DNA of 64,000 bases, from the NCBI GenBank assembly GCA_964555285.1, contig CAZKRM010000010.1, forward strand, positions 1 through 64,000. Reading direction: 5' to 3'. The stretch's first letter is position 1. Every line of letters begins with the position of its first letter. Origin of the DNA: JBBIQV01 sp964555285. Its GTDB lineage: Bacteria > Nitrospirota > Nitrospiria > Nitrospirales > Nitrospiraceae. The notes below the pieces were generated by a model that saw nothing but the letters and a program-made list of their open reading frames with translations, did not search any database and was not told the DNA's origin. The translations under genes were made by a program, and so were the position numbers. Positions 1 to 10,002 of this stretch are shown here, in pieces.

Positions 1-1942
1 CCTCCTCATCAAGAAGCAGGATGGAGCCGAGCATGCCGTCCGACTGTGCTTCGATAAGACGGACCAGCGTGTCGAGGGTTTCGCGGAGCGGAGCGCCTGA
101 GGCAACCAGTTCGAGCACGTGCTTCTGGGCTTGCAGCAGCGCCTCGGCCTGCTTGCGCGCGGTGATGTCCACAACCGAGGCCAGCACCTGCCGCCCCTGC
201 GTCGTCTCCAGCGGGTTCAAGCCGATTTCCACCGGGAACTCCGTGCCGTCCTTCCGCAACCCATAGAGGCCTCGCTTCGCGTCCATCGGCCGAGCCTGAG
301 GGGCGTCCTGGTATGCCCTGCGAAGGTCCGTATGGCGCACACGGTAGCGCACAGGCACCAACATCTCGATAAGTTGCCCGATCAGCTCCTCTCGCCGGTA
401 CCCGAATTGCTGTTCGATTTGCCGGTTGACGAGCGTGATCGTCCCCTCGGCATTCGTCATCACCATTCCGTTGGGGGCCGACTCCACGACTGTCCGGAAC
501 CGCTCTTCGCTCTCCCGCAACGCCTCCTCCGCCCGCTCGCGCTCGGTGATGTCCCGGAACGTCACCACGGCGCCCTTGGCTGTTCCATTTTCCAGGATCG
601 GAAAGGACGAGTATTCAACGAGGAATGAAGTCCCATCGCGCCGCCATAGCACGTCCTCCTCTACGCGACAACCCTGGCCGGTTCGAAACGAACTGACAAT
701 CGGACACTCTTCAATGGGATACGGCGATCCATCGGGACGGGAATGATGGACAAGGTGGTGCATGTTCCTGCCAAGGGCTTCTTCAGCAGTGAATCCGAGC
801 ATCTCTCCAGCAGCCTTATTCAAAAAGGTGCAGCGGGCTTCCAGATCGACCCCCCAGATGCCTTCACCGGTGGAGTCCAGCAGCAACTGGATGCCTTGAG
901 CCAGTTGCGCCCGTTTCTCCTCGGCACACTGGTGCTCCCGCGCATTCACGAACATTTCACCGAGCACGCGGAGCAGGGTGATGTCTTCTTCCGGCCAGGT
1001 TCTCGGCGCTTGGACCGAGTCGAATCCGATAAAGCCGATGAGCGCGTCCCCTTTTGTCATCGGCACGACGATCAACGATTGAATAGCCTGCGCCTGGAGG
1101 ATGGCTCGTTCGGCGCCGGCCTCGGCCGGCAAGTCGGCGACGCAGGGAATGGAAATCGGCTCGAAGCGCTTCATCCGCTCCAGCCACCAGGGAAAGGCAT
1201 CGACAGGCAGGTGTTGGAGCTTGTCCATTTCGGAGGTGATGCCTGTAGCGCACCATTCGTGGGTGTTGGACATCGTGGTGCCGTCGTCGGAAAACAAGAA
1301 GACATAACTCCGGTCCACTCCCATGAACCGGCCGATGCTCGCCAGCGCGGTTGTGATCCCGTTGTCGATCTGCCTCGGGTCCAGGCTGATAAAGTTTGTG
1401 GAGGTGAGAGCCAGAAGCTTTTCCAATTCGAGACGCTGCTGCAGTTTCTCATTCGCCCGCTGGCGGTCGGTCATGTCCCGATAGCTCCAGACATGTCCCG
1501 CGCAGACCCCGTCCACGATGATGGGGGCATAATCCTGCTCCAGCCACCGGCCGTCTGCGAGCCGGATCTCTTCGCCCTTGACCGGCACCTGCCCGGTCAC
1601 CGCGCGTTCGATCTGGGACAGAAAGCGGGCCTGGTCCGCACAGAGGGCTTGGACTCGCTCGGCGGCGGCCCGGCCGTCCAGGCCGATGAGGCAGTCGGGC
1701 CCAGTGATGCCGAACAGCGCACAGCATGCTTCGTTGATGAAGGTGATCCGCCGCGTGGCGTCTTCGTAGAGGAGGCCCGATTGCAGCGTGCTGGACAGCG
1801 CCGTGAAGTGCGCCAGCGAGGTTGCCGGGCCCGCCTCCTTGCTCTTCTGCACCAACAGCTCGCGTTGGATCTCAAGGGCGGAGCAGCGCAGCCGTTGGAG
1901 TTCAGTGGAGGTGTCCTGTGCGGAATCGAGCGGATCGCCCAT
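1..1942 (-). CDS. Multi-PAS/GAF sensor protein, 3' end off the window
   Basis: A cytoplasmic sensory protein, probably a histidine kinase or cyclase whose output domain lies beyond the left edge. The reverse strand is open from ATG at 1942 (preceded by a GGAGGGGGGAG ribosome site) to base 1, 647 residues. Reading from the start I see a PAS domain (about 45-150, ending in a DMTDRQRANEKL linker), a GAF domain (about 165-310, with GVDRSYVFLF and WCATGI), a PAS (about 325-445, ending DITERERAEEAL), another PAS (about 455-575, ending DITARKQAEALL), and the start of a second GAF (SILLLDEE at the edge). There is no membrane segment. A TATAAT-like -10 lies on the minus strand at 2014-2019. PAS and GAF assignments are firm; the effector type is unknown. 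Confidence 0.88.
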   Translation of the reverse strand, partial: MGDPLDSAQDTSTELQRLRCSALEIQRELLVQKSKEAGPATSLAHFTALSSTLQSGLLYEDATRRITFINEACCALFGITGPDCLIGLDGRAAAERVQALCADQARFLSQIERAVTGQVPVKGEEIRLADGRWLEQDYAPIIVDGVCAGHVWSYRDMTDRQRANEKLQQRLELEKLLALTSTNFISLDPRQIDNGITTALASIGRFMGVDRSYVFLFSDDGTTMSNTHEWCATGITSEMDKLQHLPVDAFPWWLERMKRFEPISIPCVADLPAEAGAERAILQAQAIQSLIVVPMTKGDALIGFIGFDSVQAPRTWPEEDITLLRVLGEMFVNAREHQCAEEKRAQLAQGIQLLLDSTGEGIWGVDLEARCTFLNKAAGEMLGFTAEEALGRNMHHLVHHSRPDGSPYPIEECPIVSSFRTGQGCRVEEDVLWRRDGTSFLVEYSSFPILENGTAKGAVVTFRDITERERAEEALRESEERFRTVVESAPNGMVMTNAEGTITLVNRQIEQQFGYRREELIGQLIEMLVPVRYRVRHTDLRRAYQDAPQARPMDAKRGLYGLRKDGTEFPVEIGLNPLETTQGRQVLASVVDITARKQAEALLQAQKHVLELVASGAPLRETLDTLVRLIEAQSDGMLGSILLLDEE

Positions 1943-2058
1943 CTCCCCCCCTCCTCGCGCGGTGGTGGGATTTCAGTCGGCTCGATTATTCCTTCGGCAG
2001 GGTAGGCATGCCGATTATACTCACTCCCGACGGGCAAGTAGTATAGTGCCGTTCGGCC

Positions 2059-2477
2059 CTAAGATTCGATCTCGGTAAAGCAGCCGCTACCGTTCCGGTC
2101 TTGGCCGACTCTCACCCGGTCGGTCGCCGCGACGATGCGGCCGTTCGCATCTGCGACGGCCAGCCAGGCATAGAGGGGGTAGGCTTGCTGAAAGACCCGC
2201 AGCTCGTGCGACAGAGCCGGAAGATCGCGCATCCGGATCGCCGCCGTGCGGTCATGACCTGGATATCGCCGTACCGCTCGTAGAGCAGCAGGTCTAACTT
2301 CTCGGCGATGCCGGAGGCGGCGAGGGCGAGACTGTCGCCGGTAGCCGCCAGCAGGCGCGCCTCAAGAACTCGAAGCGCAACGAAGCCGATGACAAGGGAG
2401 AAGACAGTCATGCCCACGATGATGGTGGGGAGCCAGGCGTTGGAGCGAGGGGCCGCCGGATGAGAGGCTGGAGTCAT
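2059..2477 (-). pseudogene. Frameshifted N-terminal remnant of a Cache-type membrane sensor
   Basis: From ATG at 2477 the first 75 or so residues read as a receptor N-terminus: a membrane helix (WLPTIIVGMTVFSLVIGFVA) followed by a helical stretch ending DIQVMTA. Past about 2255 this frame turns into arginine/serine-rich nonsense. The good protein continues one frame over as AAIRMRDLPALSHELRVFQQ, then YPLYAWLAVADANGRIVAAT, and stops at 2059-2061. That continuation is typical of extracellular Cache domains in sensor kinases, which normally run on for a hundred or more residues. The gene is therefore both frameshifted and cut short. An assembly error could explain the frameshift, but not the early stop and missing remainder. 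Confidence 0.7.
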
Positions 2478-2704
2478 GGCCTGATCGTCCCGCGATGGAT
2501 GCCCGATCGCCGTGCCGCGAGCCGGCCAGGTGAGGCACCGTCAGCCGGGGCACGATTGGCCTTGTACAGTAGGCAAGGGGCGGGAGTCTGTCAAGAGCAA
2601 CATAGCCCGCACTTTTCATGACGGTTCGTCGCGAAATCACATAGAAACCAGGCGAGAGGCTTGTGGCGAGCGGCCAAGAAACCGCTACAGCGGCACCTTG
2701 CGGC
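2478..2704. other. Intergenic stretch without recognisable gene
   Basis: This lies between the sensor remnant (minus) and the toxin-antitoxin promoter (plus). Short open frames exist on both strands, but none has a ribosome site or a protein-like composition. No strong hairpin was seen. Confidence 0.5.
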
Positions 2705-2733
2705 TTGACACAGCCGCTCTATGGTCATACAAT
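2705..2733 (+). promoter_or_regulatory. Sigma70-type promoter of the toxin-antitoxin pair
   Basis: A perfect -35 TTGACA (2705-2710) is followed by a 17-base spacer and TACAAT (2728-2733, one mismatch to consensus). It lies 50 bases upstream of the antitoxin ATG, the right place for a promoter of the two-gene operon. Autoregulation by the ribbon-helix-helix antitoxin would be expected for the family. Confidence 0.75.
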
Positions 2734-2783
2734 TCTGCCACTATCGTAGTACTACTCGACAACATTGGCAAAGGACACGAGCC

Positions 2784-3023
2784 ATGAAGACCCTTTCCCT
2801 CAAGCTGGATGACGCGCTCTATGCCCGGGTCCTCGCGGTGGCGAAGCGGCGGGGCACCACCCAGTCCGACGTGGTGCGTGACGCGATTCTTGCCCGCCTT
2901 GAGCCACGACTGGGGACAGTCGTCGGTTCCGCGCTCGACCTCGCCAAAGATCTCGCCGGCTGCGTCACCGGCCCCGCCGATCTCTCGACCAACAAAGCTC
3001 ACCTTCGCGGATTCGGGCGGTAG
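2784..3023 (+). CDS. Ribbon-helix-helix antitoxin
   Basis: A 79-residue protein beginning MKTLSLKLDDALYARVLAVA. A short beta strand followed by two helices (about residues 3-45, with TTQSDVVRDAILARL) is the ribbon-helix-helix DNA-binding fold of CopG/VapB-type antitoxins. The C-terminal tail would wrap and block the toxin. It sits 50 bases after a strong promoter, and its stop codon is 4 bases before the toxin start, so the two are co-transcribed and probably co-translated. By family analogy it represses its own promoter. The fold is confident; the exact subfamily is not. Confidence 0.85.
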   Translation: MKTLSLKLDDALYARVLAVAKRRGTTQSDVVRDAILARLEPRLGTVVGSALDLAKDLAGCVTGPADLSTNKAHLRGFGR

Positions 3024-3027
3024 CCCC

Positions 3028-3450
3028 GTGCGCGAAGTCGTGCTCCTGGACACCGGTCCGCTCGTGGCCTTTCTGAACCGGACCGATCGGCATCATGAGT
3101 GGGCCAAGGCTCAATGGGACCGGCTGCGGCCACCCCTCCTCACCTGCGAGGCTGTTCTGGCCGAAGCCTGTTATCTCCTCCGGAATCATCCCGGCGGCAG
3201 CCAGGCGGTTGTTCACCTGCTCGATCGCGGCGTGCTTCAGATCGGCTTTGGCCTGGAGGACGATGCCGAGTCCGTCGCCAAGCTCTTAGGCCGATACGGC
3301 AATGTCCCCATGTCACTGGCCGATGCCTGCCTCGTGCGAATGGCGGAACGGCACAGCAAGAGCCGCATCCTCACCCTGGACGGAGACTTTCGAATCTACC
3401 GGAAGCACCGCCGTCAGATGATTCCGACCATGATGCCGCAGAGGATGTGA
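3028..3450 (+). CDS. PIN-domain ribonuclease toxin
   Basis: A 140-residue PIN domain, the toxin partner of the preceding antitoxin; PIN toxins are metal-dependent RNases. The acidic catalytic residues are visible: D8 in LLDTGPLVAF, the glutamate in CEAVLAEACYLL, the aspartate in SLADACLVRMA and the one in LTLDGDFRIYR. I use GTG at 3028, four bases after the antitoxin stop, because the domain begins immediately after it and the longer open frame upstream only overlaps the antitoxin gene. The protein appears complete and intact. The RNA target cannot be told from sequence. Confidence 0.85.
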   Translation: MREVVLLDTGPLVAFLNRTDRHHEWAKAQWDRLRPPLLTCEAVLAEACYLLRNHPGGSQAVVHLLDRGVLQIGFGLEDDAESVAKLLGRYGNVPMSLADACLVRMAERHSKSRILTLDGDFRIYRKHRRQMIPTMMPQRM

Positions 3451-3489
3451 GCAAATAGGACAGACACCGGAAGAAGGGACTTCGGCGAG

Positions 3490-3540
3490 CTCCCCTCGAC
3501 AGCCTCGGGGCCTGAGCTTGTCGAAGGCAGTCGAGCCGTG
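3490..3540. terminator. Imperfect hairpin between convergent genes
   Basis: TCGACA (3496-3501) and TGTCGA (3519-3524) flank a GC-rich loop between the plus-strand toxin and the minus-strand ettA. It could end transcription from both sides. The right arm contains CCTGAGCTTGTCGAAG, which looks like a dispersed repeat unit rather than a simple terminator, and there is no T-run. Confidence 0.35.
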
Positions 3541-3558
3541 TCTGTCTCCATTGCCGGG

Positions 3559-5244
<1,686 letters not shown>

Positions 5245-5424
5245 AGATTCCTCATGACTCCTTGCTTCAATGGACTCAGCGGGGCGTCACCTTACCAGAG
5301 GCCCATGTGATAGCACAATCCTCCCACTGGTGGCGAAGGTTGCAATACGGCGATGACCGGCGGCGGCTCTTTGTGGTACATGAGGGGTGCCGAGCGTCGG
5401 GATTGTTCAACAGAGGGGGGGACC

Positions 5425-6207
5425 ATGCAGATCGAGTCGAAACCCGTCAAACTCTGGTACCAGAGTTTCGTCGATCCTGATCAGCAAGCGGCCTACTTCC
5501 GGGATTTGGGACAGGCGCTTCAAGGAACGGCCGATCCCGGCGTACAGTTCGACCTGCACGGCATCGACCCGCCTGACCTCGAACTCCATCGGCTTACCGA
5601 ATTTCGCTGCTCACGCCAAGTCGTTCGGAACGCCGTGACGGCCCAACAGCAGGGCTACGATGCGTTCGCGATCGGGCATTTCCAGGACGGGGGGTTGTAC
5701 GAAGCACGGGCGTCTGTAGAGATTCCTGTCCTCAGCCTGGGCGAAGCCAGCATGTTGTACGCCTGCATGCTGGGACGGAAGATTGCACTGGTCACGATCA
5801 ACCCTGTTTTCATTCCGATCCTCGAGGAGGTCGTCGAGCGCTATGGCCTCCAAGGCCGCGTGGTGGCTGTGAAGGCTATCACGACAGACCCGGCCTTGCT
5901 CGTCCGAGCGTTCACCGATCCGGCAACGTATGATCGCGTGGTCCAACAATTCCGTGAGCAGGCTCAGCCACTGGTCGACGCGGGGGTCGAAGTCATCATC
6001 CCGGCCGGCGGCCTGCCAGCGCTGTTGTTTTCGCGCCTGAAGAACTTCACAGTGGGCAAGGCCATCGTCCTGAACTGCATCACGGTCCTCGCCACCATGA
6101 CCCAGACCGCGGTGAAACTGGGCCGGCTCAACGGCACGCAAGCGAGCCGCGCCTCGACCTTCACGCTCCCGTCGGCCAAGGCCCTGCGTGAATTCCTGGA
6201 TCATTAA
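5425..6207 (+). CDS. Asp/Glu/hydantoin racemase-fold protein lacking both usual cysteines
   Basis: A 260-residue protein resembling the hydantoin/aspartate racemase superfamily: YDAFAIGHFQDGGLYEAR, VEIPVLSLGEASMLYACM and GVEVIIPAGGLPALLF align with the family's core motifs. The positions where racemases carry the two catalytic cysteines read GHF and PAGG here, so classical two-base racemisation seems unlikely. A decarboxylase, isomerase or binding role is possible. ATG at 5425 is chosen because AGAGGGGGGG precedes it at the right distance and the homology starts just after. An in-frame ATG at 5353 would add 24 residues with no family resemblance. It is followed after 14 bases by the SYLF gene, so they may be co-transcribed. 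Confidence 0.72.
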   Translation: MQIESKPVKLWYQSFVDPDQQAAYFRDLGQALQGTADPGVQFDLHGIDPPDLELHRLTEFRCSRQVVRNAVTAQQQGYDAFAIGHFQDGGLYEARASVEIPVLSLGEASMLYACMLGRKIALVTINPVFIPILEEVVERYGLQGRVVAVKAITTDPALLVRAFTDPATYDRVVQQFREQAQPLVDAGVEVIIPAGGLPALLFSRLKNFTVGKAIVLNCITVLATMTQTAVKLGRLNGTQASRASTFTLPSAKALREFLDH

Positions 6208-6221
6208 CCCGGGGGGTAGCC

Positions 6222-6947
6222 ATGACACAACCGACTGGCCGGTTCCGTTCGACGAAGCGAGCGACTCAACTGGTGAGCAGCATCCTCCTTCTCGCGCTGG
6301 TCACCCTCACCATGGTTCCCACAGCCACTGCCGATGACCAGAAAGATCTGGTGGATCAGGCCCGCATCACGTTCGAGGCGTTCCTGGCCGATTCCAACAT
6401 GGGCTGGTTCCGCGATCACGTGAAAGATGCGAAGGCCATCTTCATCGTGCCGCAGTTCCTGAAAGGGGCGTTTTTCTTCGGCGCTGCCGCCGGCAGCGGG
6501 GTGCTGCTCGTCAGGGACGAAAAGACGGGCGACTGGAGTGAGCCGGCCTTCTACACCATGGGAGCTGGGAGTTTCGGCTTCCAGTTCGGGGCGCAGGCTG
6601 CGGAGGTGACGCTGTTGATCCTGACGAAAAGGGGCGTGGATTCGATGCTGTTGGGAAATTTCAAGCTGGGGGCCGATGGGTCGGTGGCGATCGGGCCAGT
6701 CGGCGCCGGCGTCGCGGGAGCCACTTCTCCCACGCTCAGTGCGGATCTTCTGTCCTTCGCACGAGCCAAGGGTTTGTTCGCCGGCGTATCCCTCGAGGGC
6801 GCGGTCCTCAGTGTGCGGGATGAATGGAACAAGGACTATTACGGCAAGGCGGTGCAGCCAACGGATATCGTGCAACGCCACGAGGTGAGCAACCCGCATT
6901 CAGCGGAGCTGCGCGCAGCCCTGGCCAAGGCCACTGCTGCGAAGTGA
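6222..6947 (+). CDS. Secreted SYLF (YSC84-type) lipid-binding domain protein
   Basis: A 241-residue protein with a Sec signal peptide (hydrophobic QLVSSILLLALVTLTMVP, cleavage likely after TATA near residue 37). The mature part is a SYLF domain: AKAIFIVPQFLKGAFFFGAA, GSGVLLVR, WSEPAFYTMGAGSFGFQFGA, and a final ISLEGAVLSVR-like motif (VSLEGAVLSVRDEWNKDYYG). SYLF domains bind phosphoinositide-like lipids in eukaryotes; the bacterial versions are exported and poorly understood. GGGGGG upstream of the ATG supports the start. An envelope role is inferred. Confidence 0.85.
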   Translation: MTQPTGRFRSTKRATQLVSSILLLALVTLTMVPTATADDQKDLVDQARITFEAFLADSNMGWFRDHVKDAKAIFIVPQFLKGAFFFGAAAGSGVLLVRDEKTGDWSEPAFYTMGAGSFGFQFGAQAAEVTLLILTKRGVDSMLLGNFKLGADGSVAIGPVGAGVAGATSPTLSADLLSFARAKGLFAGVSLEGAVLSVRDEWNKDYYGKAVQPTDIVQRHEVSNPHSAELRAALAKATAAK

Positions 6948-6971
6948 GGGCTGGTTCTGTCGAGAGGGGCG

Positions 6972-7727
6972 TCAGCGGTCGCCGACGATCAGCCGCCGGA
7001 AAGTGTCCAGGTGTTCGGGGCCGCTTAACCGATGGTCGCCGGTCTTGAGGAGCAGCTCGATGGGAAAACCGGGATCATGGGCGAGCACCTGCTCCACGAA
7101 CCGCCAACTCCCTTGGGGCCGGATTACGGTGTCTTGCAGTCCGTGCAGGATGGTGGTCTTCACGCGACGCGGTTTGACCGGGTGTCGTTTCCAGAGTTCC
7201 TCACTTTCCTCGACCCACTTCCATGAGATCGGATAGTCACGATGGACTTCGTCGTCGTCCCAAGGCATCGAGCCGGTGAAGTACCAAGTGTTGCGGCGCT
7301 CCGGTGAAATCTGCCTTGCCCGCTCTCCCATCATGTTGAAGGCCGGCGCGATGAGAATGAGTTCGTGAACAACCGCGAATTCTTGCGCCATGAGCCAGGC
7401 GATCCAGCCACCCAACGAGTTTCCGACTATGGTGAGCGGGGGACCTTCTTTCAACTCTAGAACCACTTGCCGCGCATCCTCGATCCAGTCGGACAGGGTA
7501 TAGTCGGTGAACGTCCCTTCGGAATCGCCGAAGCCTCGCACGTCGTAGCAACAGAAGCCCCACCCTCGTTCCTGGCACCATTGCGCCAAGGCTTTGCTCT
7601 TATTCCCCCAGCGTTTCGACAGAAACCCGGTGATGAAGAGAATCTGCCGTTCTTTGCCGATCAGGCGATCGCCTCTGATGAGTTTCCCATCTCCACCCTT
7701 CAACTCATACGGTGTGAGTGTGTTCAT
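6972..7727 (-). CDS. Alpha/beta hydrolase
   Basis: A 251-residue cytoplasmic alpha/beta hydrolase. The nucleophile elbow is GNSLGG (serine about residue 116), preceded by a GFLSKRWGNKS oxyanion region and YDVRGFGDSEG. The catalytic histidine is probably that of GDHRLSGPEH near the C-terminus. The substrate is unknown. The start codon overlaps the stop of the upstream esterase gene by four bases (ATGA at 7724-7727), so the two are translationally coupled and may act together. Confidence 0.85.
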   Translation of the reverse strand: MNTLTPYELKGGDGKLIRGDRLIGKERQILFITGFLSKRWGNKSKALAQWCQERGWGFCCYDVRGFGDSEGTFTDYTLSDWIEDARQVVLELKEGPPLTIVGNSLGGWIAWLMAQEFAVVHELILIAPAFNMMGERARQISPERRNTWYFTGSMPWDDDEVHRDYPISWKWVEESEELWKRHPVKPRRVKTTILHGLQDTVIRPQGSWRFVEQVLAHDPGFPIELLLKTGDHRLSGPEHLDTFRRLIVGDR

Positions 7728-8443
7728 CGCCGGCCGACCGTTTTGGTGATGAATGTCCCGACGCGATCCAGGACGAGTTCCGGTATCTCATGCCCGCCTC
7801 TGAAACTGATCCACTCGACTGCGAGGCCGGCCTTCATGAGTTCATCGCGCAGCCGTTCGGCACCGGGGTACGGAAGAATCTCGTCCTGCGTGCCGTGGCT
7901 CTGAAACACCGGCAAGCCCTTGCGTTTGGGCATCAGCGAGGTCCACTCCTGCTTGGCCAGCAGATTACCGGAGAGTTGGATCAGGCCGGCATAGGGCCGG
8001 TCGGTCCGCAACATGGCGTCGCAGGACAGCATGGCCCCTTGCGAGAAGCCGCCGAGCAGGGTCTTGCGCGGGTCCGCTCCCAGCTTTCGTTCAATGTCGC
8101 TCAGCAGAGCCAACATGGTCTCGCGCGCCGGTGCGAGCCCCTTGGGAACGTCGTTGGAAAGATCGCGTACGCGACCCGCCCGGCGATCCGCCTGGAGGGG
8201 AGCCATATCGATGATCCACCAGGCTCGGGAGTCGCCGAATCCGAGGTTGAGCGAGAGCGGTCCTTCAGGAAACAGGAACCTCGTGCCGGCCGGAACGTGC
8301 AACCACTGCGCGAGGGAGACGAGATCGTCTCCCGGCGCGCCAAAGCCGTGCAACAGGATGACAGCAGGACCGTTGCCGCTGCCCCGTCCGTCGGTGCCGC
8401 CGGTGATGCGGACGGTGAGCCCCCCGAGTTTTTCCTGCCTCAT
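7724..8443 (-). CDS. Phospholipase/carboxylesterase family hydrolase
   Basis: A 239-residue alpha/beta hydrolase of the YpfH/carboxylesterase type: LLHGFGAPGDDL at the oxyanion hole, GGFSQGAML nucleophile elbow, HGTQDEILPY with the acid residue, and GGHEIP with the histidine. ATG at 8443 (MRQEKLGGLTVRI) is selected over a longer open frame reaching 8722, because the latter is only antisense-free readthrough of the selO region. It starts seven bases after the selO stop and overlaps the next hydrolase gene by four bases. Confidence 0.87.
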   Translation of the reverse strand: MRQEKLGGLTVRITGGTDGRGSGNGPAVILLHGFGAPGDDLVSLAQWLHVPAGTRFLFPEGPLSLNLGFGDSRAWWIIDMAPLQADRRAGRVRDLSNDVPKGLAPARETMLALLSDIERKLGADPRKTLLGGFSQGAMLSCDAMLRTDRPYAGLIQLSGNLLAKQEWTSLMPKRKGLPVFQSHGTQDEILPYPGAERLRDELMKAGLAVEWISFRGGHEIPELVLDRVGTFITKTVGRR

Positions 8444-8447
8444 AGAG

Positions 8448-9926
8448 TTACGACGAACAGCTGACCACCAGGTGCTTGCCCCAATTGGGCGGCGGGGCGG
8501 CGTAGGCTTCCATGCCCGGGCGGTCGGTGAAGGGATCTGCCAGCACCGTGAGCAATCGATCGATCTCGTCAAAGTCCTTCTGCTGCGCCTTCTCGATGGC
8601 GACCTGAGCCAGATAGTTGCAGAGCACGTACATCGGGTTGACCCGGTCCATGCGACTACGGCGTTCCTCATCCCTGCTGTGCTCGCTCCGCAACCGCTTG
8701 CCATAGCGGGCGGCCCATCCATCGAACCGCTCTCGATTCACGAAATGCTCGCGCAGCCGGTCATTCCCGGCGCCGGAATCCGAACAGAAGGTCCCGAGTT
8801 CTCGGAACACGATCGTGTAGTCCGCATGGCTCCCCTGGAGCAAGCCTAAGAGATCGCGGATCAGTTCTTCATCGTCCGCTCGCTCCTCCACCAACCCTAA
8901 TTTCGCCCGCATGAGCCTGAGATACTCCCGCTCGAAGGTCGGCGTGTAGGTGTCGAGTGCGGATTTCAGTTCCTCTTTCGACGCCAGCGGCAACAGCGCT
9001 TGCGCGAGACAGCTCAAGTTCCACAGACCGATGAAGGGCTGTTGGTCGAAGGCATAGCGGCCGTGGTGGTCCGAGTGATTGCAAATGAACCCGGCATCGT
9101 AATCGTCCATGAACCCGAACGGGCCGTAGTCGAGCGTGATCCCGTGGATCGACATGTTGTCCGTGTTCATGACCCCGTGCGCCCAGCCGACCGCCTGCCA
9201 TTGCGCGATGAGCTTCGCGGTGCGCTCGACCACTTCGCCAAAGAAGCGGGCGTACTTGTCCGGTGCTTCCTTCAGATGGGGGAAATGTTCCGCGATCACG
9301 TAGTCGGTCAGCACTTTGAGGTGCTCATGCTGCTTCCGATAGTAGAAGACCTCGAACGTGCCGAACCGCACGTGCGACGGCGCCAGGCGGACCAGCATCG
9401 CACCGGTCTCGATCTGCTCGCGATAGACCTTGTGGTCGCTCCCGACGATGCAGAGCGTGCGCGTGGTCGGGATACCGAGGCCGTGCATGGCTTCGCTGCA
9501 GAGGTACTCGCGAATGGCCGCCCGCAAGACTTTGCGGCCGTCTCCGTCGCGGGAGAAGGGCGTGAGGCCAGCCCCTTTGAGATGCAGATCCCACTTCTCG
9601 CCGCGATCGTTCCGCACTTCCCCCAGCAAGATGGCGCGGCCGTCGCCCAACTGCGGCACATAGACCCCGAATTGATGGCCGGAATACAACATGGCCAACG
9701 GCTCCATGCCCGGTACCAACAGGCTTCCGCCGAAGACGCCGGCAAACTCCGGCCGATTGGCTTCATCCGGATCGAGATCGATCAGCGCTGCGGCGTCGGG
9801 ATTGAAACTGACGAGGTGGGGAGGAGAATCGAACGGCGTCGGATTCAGCTTGGCGTAGAAAGCCTCTGGCAGGCGGGCATAGGTGGTGTCGAAGGAAAGT
9901 TCTTCAAGTTTCCGAAAAGGAGCCAT
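8448..9926 (-). CDS. selO: Protein adenylyltransferase SelO
   Basis: A 492-residue pseudokinase-fold enzyme that transfers AMP from ATP to Ser/Thr/Tyr of proteins, linked to redox homeostasis. Family hallmarks: YSGHQFGVYVPQLGDGRAIL, LHLKGAGLTPFSRDGDGRKV, REYLCSEAMHGLGIPTTR, and the metal and catalytic motifs HGVMNTDNMSIHG and DYGPFGFMDDYD. The protein ends VVSCSS, keeping the conserved C-terminal cysteine (a selenocysteine in eukaryotic homologs). It is the third gene of the minus-strand run DUF2294, carbonic anhydrase, selO and two hydrolases. All catalytic motifs look intact. Confidence 0.95.
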   Translation of the reverse strand: MAPFRKLEELSFDTTYARLPEAFYAKLNPTPFDSPPHLVSFNPDAAALIDLDPDEANRPEFAGVFGGSLLVPGMEPLAMLYSGHQFGVYVPQLGDGRAILLGEVRNDRGEKWDLHLKGAGLTPFSRDGDGRKVLRAAIREYLCSEAMHGLGIPTTRTLCIVGSDHKVYREQIETGAMLVRLAPSHVRFGTFEVFYYRKQHEHLKVLTDYVIAEHFPHLKEAPDKYARFFGEVVERTAKLIAQWQAVGWAHGVMNTDNMSIHGITLDYGPFGFMDDYDAGFICNHSDHHGRYAFDQQPFIGLWNLSCLAQALLPLASKEELKSALDTYTPTFEREYLRLMRAKLGLVEERADDEELIRDLLGLLQGSHADYTIVFRELGTFCSDSGAGNDRLREHFVNRERFDGWAARYGKRLRSEHSRDEERRSRMDRVNPMYVLCNYLAQVAIEKAQQKDFDEIDRLLTVLADPFTDRPGMEAYAAPPPNWGKHLVVSCSS

Positions 9927-10002
9927 GTGTTTCTCTTATCATGGCTTCAAAACCAATCGCCAGCCCTTATCGGGGCGCAGGGCCAAGTCGGCCAGGCTCA
10001 GC

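Noticed and set aside
743..2005. A 420-codon plus-strand open frame
   Set aside because: It is the antisense of the PAS/GAF sensor gene, whose reverse-strand translation has clear domains; the plus frame has none.
8444..8722. N-terminal extension of the esterase gene to 8722
   Set aside because: It would overlap the conserved end of selO in another frame and shows no hydrolase similarity.
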